Assembly (NCBI GenBank): GCA_030710605.1
Contig: CP092870.1
Location: 57,311,532 to 57,375,531 of the forward strand
From: Cordylochernes scorpioides
Taxonomy: Eukaryota; Arthropoda; Arachnida; Pseudoscorpiones; Chernetidae
Length of the DNA stretch: 64,000 bases
Reading direction: 5' to 3'
A program made the translations under genes and the position numbers. Below are positions 56,006-64,000 of this stretch, piece by piece. The notes below the pieces were generated by a model that saw nothing but the letters and a program-made list of their open reading frames with translations, did not search any database and had not been told where the DNA came from. The first letter of the stretch is position 1. Each line of letters begins with the position of its first letter.

Positions 56006-58342
56006 TTGACTTTGGACTTGTATCTGACCCAGGACCTACCATGTACCTTTCTAATTGAACCAGACGCAGGTTCGAACATATTGCCGTATCATTTATACAA
56101 TAGATTAAAAGCACAACTTCCCAACTTAAGTATTAAAAAACCTTCCCTTGATCTATCCACCCTAAATAGTTTTACGAAAATAATAGGACATTTAACTTTC
56201 CCTCTGACAATAGGCCAAATAACCCGTAGAGAGAACTTCCACGTGGTAAATGCATCCTTGCCATTTGGAGTTCTTACCTTAAAAACCCTTTATCAGTATA
56301 AATTAAAACTAAATTATAATCGCGGCACTATTTTCCAACTTGGCGTCCCATTGTCTAATACTATCTACCACTTTAAACATGTGTCAAATGAATGCAAGCA
56401 CGGGCTAGGCCAAAACCTGTCCCAAAGGACTCGCACAGCACCCAAAGCTTTCACACATGGAAACCCTTGCCTGCATTCATTGCCCAAACCCCAAATATTT
56501 ACATGCCACCATTCTAATCTCACACCACGCAACTTTTCATGCCCACAACACATAAAGCCACTACGGCTTCAACCTACAATTCCAATAATGCCCAAACAAG
56601 TGTCCGTACACCGACACAGCTCACCCACTTACCACGCAAATATACCTCACAACATACACGCACCCATACGTCACCACGCAACAAACACGCACAACCCGCA
56701 CAACAAACGCAACACGCGCGCCAAAAGACAACAACAACGACAAACAAGCGCATGCACAACCGTTAAGAATAATACAATCATCCCGTCTACACAAAACATA
56801 GAAAAAATTCACACCACCAAACAACCACACAATCGAAAAACATTACGATCTTTCCTAAAAGCTGTGAACGCCTATAAAGAGTTCATTCCAGACCACGCCC
56901 GCTTGCGGACGCCACTTGTCAACCTTCTAAAAAAGAATGTCATGTGGGTCTGGAGTGACGAATGCCAGAAAGCGTTCACTAACCTGAAAGAAAACCTTAC
57001 CACACATCCCACATTACACCTTTACCAGGAAGGTCTGCCATGCCAGGTGTACTGTAACACCTCAACATTCAGCATTACAGGCGTTCTTAAACAAGTCTAC
57101 CCTGATGGGAAGACATACACCGTTCAACATTTCAACCGATCTCTGCGTAGTCACGAGCGAAATTATTCAGACTTGGAACTACAATGCCTAGCCATTGTGG
57201 AAAGTGTGGATAATTTCCGCACCAGTCTAATGGGCAGAAAGTTTACAATATTTTCTGACCATCCCGCATTGCAGTGGTTGAAAGAGATCAAAGCTCCATC
57301 AGGCAGATTGTTTCGATGGAGGTTAAGATTGTCAAGATACGAATATGAGGTCCGTAGCATAAATGGAGTACAACAATATGAAACGGGCGTTGGAACTCGT
57401 ATCCCATTTTGTGGCTTTCTAGATGCGCCACTCATAAAGAGCCAACAGTCTTCTCCACCGGGAAAATCTCGCGTGACTATGGATCACAATAAACTGCGCA
57501 CCGTCTCCCGAAAAGGAGTACTTAAAACTATAGTCCCAAGTTCACTTACAACCAGACTTCTTAAGTCCGTACACACACAACACCACCACCCAAACATCTC
57601 CAAGATGACGAGACTCATCTCATCACAATATTATTGGCAGAACATGACACAAGACATCGCAAAACAGGTAAAAACCTGTCCCACCTGCCGATTCGCTAGA
57701 AGAATCGATGAATACAACCAACCTTCACGTAAAAATACCGACACAGGCACCAAAGCAAAACAAAATTCGTACATAAAGCACAGCGTACACACAACACAAA
57801 CAATGTCAAAATTACCACACCCACGTCAGAGAAACGATCACACATCTCAACCTAAACCAATTACCGCCGACATATCTCTAATAAAACCATTGACGATCAA
57901 ACAGGAGAACTGTAAACCTGACAACCAGTTCAATCATATCACACCACCCCCTAAAGATATCAAACAGGAGAAATGCGAACCTACCAATCATTCAAATTCT
58001 ACAATTCATAAGGTTCAAGCAAATATTTCAGAGTCCCCAGTTACAAAAATGTGGACGAACATGGGGCAATACCCTATTTTTCATCTGATTTTCATCCTTT
58101 GTTTGTTAATTCTACCATACAAATGTATACCAATTTTATTCCTTAACTATTTATTTATCTATACTATGTCCGCTCGTAAAATTTTCAAACTACAAGAGGC
58201 AGTTTTTAATTTTGGAGAGGCAGTTTTTAATTTTGGACAAGCAGTTCTTCATTGTGGACAAACATTTATAAAGCTTCTCATAATTTTAGGAACCATCTTC
58301 GCAGAAAATCTAAATAAACTCCGAAAAGATAGCAGTAACTGA
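56006..58342 (+). CDS. ORF2, pol-derived protein (778 aa) without RT palm or integrase core
   Basis: Residues 1-110 are retropepsin-like: active-site motif LIEPDAGSNIL (Asp20; A replaces the usual T). Residues 130-275 are His/Asn/Thr/Lys/Arg-rich low complexity where fingers and palm should be; no YxDD is present. Residues 280-470 match an RT tail plus RNase H (LRSFLKAVNAYKEFIPDHAR; LELQCLAIVES; FSDHPALQWLKEIKAPSGRL). The first RNase H Asp is Asn (CNTSTFSITG). Residues 523-567 form an integrase-type HHCC finger (HHHHPN...CPTCRFARR). No DDE core follows. Residues 690-720 are strongly hydrophobic (YPIFHLIFILCLLILPYKCI), then an amphipathic tail with a repeated EAVFNFG. The frame is uninterrupted. 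The ATG at 56006 follows protease sequence open upstream, so the natural product may start by frameshift from ORF1. Confidence 0.85.
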   Translation: MTLDLYLTQDLPCTFLIEPDAGSNILPYHLYNRLKAQLPNLSIKKPSLDLSTLNSFTKIIGHLTFPLTIGQITRRENFHVVNASLPFGVLTLKTLYQYKLKLNYNRGTIFQLGVPLSNTIYHFKHVSNECKHGLGQNLSQRTRTAPKAFTHGNPCLHSLPKPQIFTCHHSNLTPRNFSCPQHIKPLRLQPTIPIMPKQVSVHRHSSPTYHANIPHNIHAPIRHHATNTHNPHNKRNTRAKRQQQRQTSACTTVKNNTIIPSTQNIEKIHTTKQPHNRKTLRSFLKAVNAYKEFIPDHARLRTPLVNLLKKNVMWVWSDECQKAFTNLKENLTTHPTLHLYQEGLPCQVYCNTSTFSITGVLKQVYPDGKTYTVQHFNRSLRSHERNYSDLELQCLAIVESVDNFRTSLMGRKFTIFSDHPALQWLKEIKAPSGRLFRWRLRLSRYEYEVRSINGVQQYETGVGTRIPFCGFLDAPLIKSQQSSPPGKSRVTMDHNKLRTVSRKGVLKTIVPSSLTTRLLKSVHTQHHHPNISKMTRLISSQYYWQNMTQDIAKQVKTCPTCRFARRIDEYNQPSRKNTDTGTKAKQNSYIKHSVHTTQTMSKLPHPRQRNDHTSQPKPITADISLIKPLTIKQENCKPDNQFNHITPPPKDIKQEKCEPTNHSNSTIHKVQANISESPVTKMWTNMGQYPIFHLIFILCLLILPYKCIPILFLNYLFIYTMSARKIFKLQEAVFNFGEAVFNFGQAVLHCGQTFIKLLIILGTIFAENLNKLRKDSSN

Positions 58343-60084
58343 AAAATGACCAACCAATGTCGGAGAAGTCACACTCCAAAAACAAGAGGCAAATAGCAAT
58401 TAGGCGGACAGGAAACGTAGTTCCCCCACTCCATGACTCCAATTACGTGCAAATAGTGGGTGGATAAGTTTAGACCGGACCTCGCGTCCCCGACACGTCC
58501 CGCTTCCGGCATCTCATTACAAGGCCCCGCTCATCCAAATTAGGTCACCGCTCTCCCCAGCCACAGATTCCTCTATGCCACCAATTGTGGATCCCAATTC
58601 GAACTACGTATCGATTTTTACAATGTAGTCAAATCAACTGTCACTCGGAAATAAAAAAAAAAAAAAGGTACAAGACATCGCACACATTTAAATGAGTTCA
58701 TACTCCCATCATAATTGATCAAATACTTTACAAACTTTCAAAAAAAAACGCTACACCTTCCATCTACACATAAATACCACAGACCTTAGGATCTCGACAA
58801 CACATAGAATTCACACACACATTTCTTACACCAAAAACTACTAACATTTTTCACAATACACACAAAGACAAGAAATTTATAGGGCATGTAGATACAAAAG
58901 GGTCAAACCAATACACCTTATTGTTCATATTAATCATTTTCATCATTTTCCTTCAATTAAAATTTAAATATTTAATCAATTTATCAATTTATTCAACTTA
59001 TTAGCACTTTTAATCATCAATTATCACTTTTTTCAATTAGTTTATATTATCATTTTTATTTATCAATTATCATTCTATTTACCACTTAGCTTATACTGCC
59101 ACAACTCAATTATCAACGAAAACTCACTGGCTTTCGATTAAACTAAAAACATTAAATCACCCTTTGTTGTTGAAACCTTTTTATTTTTCATTTTTCTTTT
59201 TTTTCCAAGCACTCAACTTTAATTTCGTTCAACTCTTATTTTTATTTTTATTTTGATTTCTCAAAAGACCTAATGAAACCCCCTCGATTTCATTCCCAAT
59301 CTCAAGTAGGATAGTAATTAGGCAATTCTTTTTTTTTTTTTCACCAACGCAACAAAGCATTTTCTCTTTTTTCCATACAACAAGGCTTTTTCTTTTTTTG
59401 TGCAACCAAGCCTTCACTTTGATTTCATTCAACTTTTATTTTTATTTTATTTTATGTTGATTTCTCAAAAGCCCTAATAAAATTCCCTCGGTCTCCATTC
59501 CCAATTTCGAGCTAGAATATGGTTAGGCATTTTTCCTTTTTTTTTCACCATTCAACCAAGCACTCAACTTTGATTTCGCTCAAAAAACTTTTATTTTATT
59601 TTATTTTGATTTCAAAAGACCTTATGAAATTCCCTCGAATTCTTTTCCAAAATTCAAGCAAAAAGTAACTAGGCATTTTCCCTTATCACCATGCAACAAA
59701 ATATTTTTTTTCAACCAAAAACATTCAATTTTGATTTCATTCAACTATTTTTATATTGTTTTTATTTTGATTTCAAAAACCTTAATAGAACTCCCTCGAT
59801 CTCCTTTCTTATCTCGAGTAGAATTCGTTTAGGCACATTTTCTTTTTTTAGCCACTATGTACCATAGCATTCATTGATTTCTTACACTTAAAAATTTTTG
59901 ATTTCTATTAATTATACTCAACCTATATCATCAACACCATTCTATCTTACTTTTATGTCACCAGCAATGCTTGTATATAGCCCCTCAATACCCACAACTA
60001 ATTTTCCCACAAAATTATTTTTCATTTTACAGAATTCTCTCAGGCTAACCCCTTCTTGAATTCTTCACATGTAGGGGGCGCATC
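58343..60084. repeat. Non-coding 3' region with ~150-bp T-rich repeats
   Basis: 58343-58640 is moderately GC-rich and unique. From about 59180 to 59880 a unit with 'tttgatttcattcaactttt', 'tattttgatttctcaaaagacc', 'aattccctcgatctc' and 'caccaagcaactca'-type words repeats about four times with divergence. It ends at the short purine tract before the 3' LTR. Confidence 0.7.
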
Positions 60085-60956
60085 TGTCATAATTTGTATA
60101 TAATTAAATGCAACCCCGACCCACTATGTATGTACCATGTATGATTTTCAAAGATTTAATAAAAGAATAAGGTAACTGGAGGAAAGAAAGTAACAAAAGA
60201 CATAGGAAGTAAATCTAGAGGAGAACATATTTATTAATAACGTCGCAGTTAACCTTCTGACCCCGGGTCCCTGCGAGCTAAGTTTAAACCAACACTTCCT
60301 GGAAAAACAGGACGTATCTAGTATCCGCAGAAGTTATATTAGTATAGAGACACCCCATACTTCCGACCCAAGACCGGACGTATTTTGATAACGCGGAAGT
60401 AAATAAAGTGGAAATAGCACTTGACACTTCCTATCAGGCAGGCCATATCTTTCATCAAGGAGAGCCGCGGGCCAATCAGAAGACAGCACCTTAAGTAGGT
60501 CAACCAATAGGAAAAGATCATGTGACATCTCTCGACCAATCAGAGAGAAACTGAGTCTTGGTGTTAAATCGAAAAACAAGAATAGTCAGTTGCTCCTTCG
60601 CTTCCAACAAGGTAACATCTACTCTAGAGATCTCTCTCTCTCCGCTCATTTCATCTAAATCCCATCATCGCCATGTGATCAACTAATTAATAAGTCAAAT
60701 CGCTCAACTCTTCTCAAGCTTTCTTCCCTCCAACCCAGTTGCCTTTTATTTTCAAACCCAATCACGTGTCCTGATTATTCCTAACTGTGTGCTTCACTTA
60801 CCACTCAACGACTGCGCTTCAACCAAATCTCACCATTCGCATCCAACAACAAGAAATTCCGCAACGATATTGCCACAGAACGGTTAAGTCGACAGGATTC
60901 TACAACAGTGTAATACATCAAATATTATAGTGTAATAACAATTGCATCATATTACA
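60085..60956 (+). repeat. 3' LTR (872 bp)
   Basis: Indistinguishable by eye from 54575-55446, including the CCAAT boxes and initiator. Confidence 0.92.
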
Positions 60957-60960
60957 TGTA

Positions 60961-61471
60961 CATATATCCAAGTAATAAAACTCATCAAGAACGAAATTTT
61001 CCAATCGAAATAAAATAAACTTTTTACTGCCATACTGCAATAGAAAATAAAATTTTAAATAGATGGCGTATTTTTGACGTATGTTTAAATTTTCATTAAG
61101 AAAAGAAATATTTTAAAGTTGCCTAGGTATTAAAGAAGTCCATGTTAAAACGTGATTCCAGACTTATAGATCCATTAATCCACTAATGTTGGCGCAGTGG
61201 ACTTTGTTGTGGACTGGAGTCCAGCTGGGGTGACAGGGCTAATCCTCAGTTGACATGTAGACTTGGACACTTGCCAAAAGTCACCAACCAATTGGATTTC
61301 TTTCCTTGGGGCGATATCAGGAGACTATGTAAAACTCTTTTACAAAATTTTATTATGTCCATAATATAAATGTATATATCAATTATTTTTCTCCCTATTT
61401 AATATAGGCAAAATATTTTTTAAATCTGTTGACGTTATGTTGCGCTGAGTTTTTTGTTGACACACATTAAT
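60961..61471. other. Unique DNA right of the LTR element
   Basis: No repeat recognised. A patch at 61180-61330 of balanced composition has no long frame. Confidence 0.45.
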
Positions 61472-61698
61472 ATTATGAAAAAGGCATCTCCTTATCGTGC
61501 GTTTCTGATGGCTTGCGCCATCTATCGGAATAAATATCAACTATTCTCGTTGATTTTTAATTATTCCTGAATTGGCCAAATACCCATTCCGATAGATGGC
61601 GCAAGCCATCAGCAACTTTCAGTTGCACGATAAGGAGATGCCTTTTTCATAATTTATGCACCTTATCCCAGTACAATAACACATTTGTACTATTTTTT
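61472..61698 (-). mobile_element. Palindromic element with 11-bp target duplication
   Basis: 'cacacattaat' flanks it (61461-61471, 61699-61709). Arms 'attatgaaaaaggcatctcc' and its complement each carry 'gatagatggcgcaagccatc' or its complement. Beyond the right arm is the ~45-bp extension ending 'tactattttttt'-like T-run. Same family as 35571-35760, opposite orientation. Confidence 0.85.
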
Positions 61699-61709
61699 CA
61701 CACATTAAT

Positions 61710-61919
61710 GTTTTAATACCTTAATAAAGGTTGGCGTTCAGCAAAATGAAATATTGGTAAAATAAATGATAATTTGAACCAATATATGCCTTTTTAATTA
61801 AAAATTTAGCATTCTGTTGGGAATAAATGGATATCGAATTTCTGAACACCTTTTATAGGGATATATAGAGTTAATTAAAAATAAATATTGAAGAATGAAG
61901 AAAATATCTTTGGTTGCTT
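61710..61919. other. AT-rich DNA with the 'aaggcatatattgg' small repeat
   Basis: 61735-61795 matches the small palindromic repeat at 1-237 and 21237. Otherwise nothing. Confidence 0.5.
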
Positions 61920-62640
61920 GTTTGTAAACATGCTTTTATATTCGTTGTATGTGTGGGTAAGTTGTAGTGTGTGAGTAAGTTTGTATGTGCTTGTGTGAGC
62001 GCTTTTTAATGGTGCGTTTATTTGTGTGCAAATGTGAGCGCGTTTGTACGTTTGAACGCAAATTTATGTTTAGGAATGTATGTCTGTAGGTGTCAATGTT
62101 TGTACGTGTTTTTGTGCGTGTGTTAGCGTCTGCTTTTGAAAGATCATTTATGTCTGTGCGTGTGCGTACGTGTTTGTGTTGATATGTGTGGACGTATTTG
62201 TGTGCGTGTGTAAGAGTGCTTTAGTGTGGATGTGTTTGTGTGGTGTGTGATCACGTTCGTCTGTATGTGTGTGTACGTGTTTGGCTGCGTGTGCAACGCG
62301 TTTGTGTGTATGTGGTGAACGTGTTCGTGTGCGTGTTCAAGCGCGCTTGCATATATGTGTGTACGAACGTATTTATGTACGTGTGTGAGCGCGCTTGTGT
62401 TTTGTGTCTGGACGTGGTTGTGTGCGTGTTCAAGCGCGCTTGCGTGTATGTGTGTACGAAGGTATTTTAATGCGTGTGTGAGCGCGTTTGTGTGTATGTA
62501 TGTGCACGTGTTTGTCTGCGTGTGAAGGCGCGTTTGCATGTATATGTGTGCACGTGTTTGTGTGCCTATGTAATCGCGTTTGTGTGTATGTTGTGAGCGC
62601 TTTGTATACGTGTGCCAGCAAAATCCCAAAATAGGTTTGT
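61920..62640. repeat. GT-rich alternating purine/pyrimidine minisatellite
   Basis: Degenerate units around 'gtgtgtgagcgcgtttgtgt', 'gtatgtgtgtacgtgtttg', roughly 40-70 bp apart. Long stretches alternate purine and pyrimidine with CG steps. ORFs of 60-168 codons on both strands (His/Thr-rich on the minus) are by-products. Confidence 0.8.
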
Positions 62641-62818
62641 TACCAATCATTTAACCATCAGTTAACCACACACATCCTATTAATACCTTAGTAAAGACAT
62701 GTTTAAATATCCTAGTTGGTGAACACGGAGATAGCAGACACACCCAGACTGACCCAAGGTTCATGGAAGATAAAGTTACATGCAACCATCCAAGCTGAGT
62801 ATCCTGTATTTATCATTA
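62641..62818. other. Short unique stretch
   Basis: Nothing recognised. Confidence 0.4.
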
Positions 62819-62820
62819 TA

Positions 62821-63064
62821 CACTGCTGGCCACTCAAATTGAAACACCAAGAAAGACAAGAGATATCACAACAAAATTTAATTAGTAGAAAACATGTTGA
62901 CCAAGTATCAAATGATTAAATTTATAGACTTCTGTGAAGTGTGGTTCCTGCCAGAATCAGTAGCCAGAGTAGCCGCCATTATTGGAGATCATCGCTACCA
63001 CACGGCATTGATTCAAAGAGACTTTGGATGTGTTCTTGGAGTACAGCAGACCAAGCAGCCTTCA
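62821..63064 (-). pseudogene. Tc1-like transposon end with transposase C-terminus
   Basis: After TA (62819-62820) comes the TIR CACTGCTGGCCACTCAAATT, a known Tc1-like style. On the minus strand 62979-63064 encodes AWSAVLQEHIQSLFESMPC, the typical Tc1 C-terminal 'SMPRR' region, then a stop or frameshift. The rest of the element is missing; satellite begins at 63065, directly at the break. Confidence 0.75.
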
Positions 63065-64000
63065 TATCGGGATTGAGACAATAACTCTGAAACATATTAC
63101 AGTGACCATTATTGAAGACACACGAGATAACCAAGGTGTGTATACACTCATGGACAAAACTTAAGTAAGTTGTACCTTTTAGCATGTATATCGGGATTGA
63201 GACAATAACCCTGAAAGATATTACAGTGACCTTCATTAAAGACACACGAGATAACCAAGTGTGTATACACTCATGGACAAAACTTAAGGAAGTTGTATCT
63301 TTAAGCATGTATATCGGGATTAAGACAATAACTCTGAAAGATACACTCATGAACAAAACTTAAGGAAGTTGTACCTTTTAGCATGTATGTCGGGATTCAG
63401 ACAATAACTCTGAAAGATATTACAGTGACCTTCATTAAAGACACACGAGATAACCAAGTGTGTATACACTCATGGACAAAACTTAAGGAAGTTGTACCTT
63501 TTACCATGTATATCGGGATTGAGACAATAACTCTGAAAGATATTACAGTGACCTTTATTGAAGACACACGAGATACCCAAGTGTATATACACTCATGGAC
63601 AAAACTTAAGGAAGTTGTATCTTTAAGCATGTATATCGGGATTAAGACAATAACTCTGAAAGATACACTCATGGACAAAACTTAAGGAAGTTGTACCTTT
63701 TAGCATGTATATCGGGATTGGAACAATGACTCTGAAAGATATTACAGTGACCTTTATTGAAGACACACGAGATACCCAAGTGTATATACACTCATGGACA
63801 AAACTTAAGGAAGTTGTATCTTTAAGCATGTATATCGGGATTAAGACAATAACTCTGAAAGATACACTCATGGACAAAACTTAAGGAAGTTGTACCTTTT
63901 AGCATGTATATCGGGATTGAGACAATAACTATGAAAGATATTACAGTGACCATTATTGAAGACACACGAGATACCCAAGTGTATATACACTCATGGACAA
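63065..64000 (+). repeat. MITE-derived satellite, mixed 123- and 76-bp units
   Basis: Unit starts near 63144, 63267, 63343, 63466, 63589, 63665, 63788, 63864 and 63987 alternate 123 and 76 bp (with one 123-123 pair). All 76-bp units share 'gtatctttaagcatg' and 'gggattaagac', so the pair is a 199-bp higher-order unit. The array runs off the window. Confidence 0.9.

Larger units (their letters stand above)
54575..60956 (+). mobile_element. Non-autonomous LTR retrotransposon with a long ORF, very recent
   Basis: LTRs 54575-55446 and 60085-60956 are both 872 bp and I see no difference between them. TGTA is duplicated (54571-54574, 60957-60960); LTR ends are TGTCAT...ATTACA. The inside holds a short ORF1 (55519-55974), a 778-codon ORF2 (56006-58342) and 1.7 kb of non-coding DNA before the 3' LTR. 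RT palm and integrase core are missing, so it must have moved with help. No TGG primer site is evident next to the 5' LTR. A short purine tract (tagggggcg) precedes the 3' LTR. Confidence 0.9.

Noticed and set aside
55526-56079. Minus-strand ORFs of 99-145 codons opposite ORF1
   Set aside because: They arise from the low stop-codon frequency of this GC-rich patch; the plus strand has the coherent gag-to-pol order.
57163-57435. Antisense 90-codon ORF within ORF2
   Set aside because: Shadow of the conserved RNase H region on the plus strand.
62144-62650. 168-codon His/Thr-rich minus-strand ORF
   Set aside because: It is the complement of a GT/GC-rich minisatellite and has low complexity throughout; the opposite strand is also open.

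Overview
This 64 kb window is AT-rich eukaryotic DNA, most likely from an arthropod. That placement rests on its mobile elements (mariner, Tc1-like, piggyBac, Tigger/pogo, Helitrons, 17.6/297-like insertion into ATAT, Penelope-type hammerhead motifs). No species can be named. I see no complete host gene. Two short, unproven first-exon candidates (34710-34775 on +, 41443-41585 on -) are the only host coding hints. Nearly everything else is transposons, their relics and tandem repeats.

Layout. 1-4.2 kb: AT-rich DNA, a 128-bp array and a nested palindrome. 4.2-9.4 kb: a complete Tigger element with TA duplication, carrying a complete piggyBac (TTAA duplication). 9.4-15.4 kb: a ~190-bp array, a 342-bp repeat, two Helitrons, a LINE 3' end interrupted by a solo LTR, and a MITE amplified in tandem. 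15.4-23.3 kb: further MITE-derived and simple arrays. 23.3-29.3 kb: palindromic elements, a tRNA-headed SINE, a Helitron and a 124/133-bp array with a poly(A) signal in each unit. 29.3-34.5 kb: a young Ty3/gypsy element on the minus strand. 34.5-46.6 kb: palindromes with hammerhead-type cores, a second solo LTR holding a Helitron, MITE-derived satellite, and a ~190-bp array. 46.7-48.0 kb: a mariner. 48.2-51.2 kb: the largest MITE-derived satellite. 51.8-54.0 kb: a LINE tail and a GC-richer ~200-bp array. 54.6-61.0 kb: a second LTR retrotransposon with apparently identical 872-bp LTRs and an intact 778-codon ORF lacking the reverse transcriptase palm and integrase core. 61-64 kb: a palindrome, a GT-rich minisatellite, a Tc1-like tail and more satellite.

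The most interesting themes are: (1) hammerhead-ribozyme-like motifs, two of them with complete cores, at the centre or inner edge of palindromic elements; (2) repeated CTCF-like motifs in the ends of one palindromic family; (3) three unrelated MITE families that have each turned into tandem satellites; (4) a gypsy family whose gag start lies inside the LTR and whose gag/pol junction has a T TTA AAC slippery site; (5) a recently moved LTR element with an intact but apparently catalytically empty pol ORF. All functional statements are inferred from sequence reading only; no search or folding program was run.
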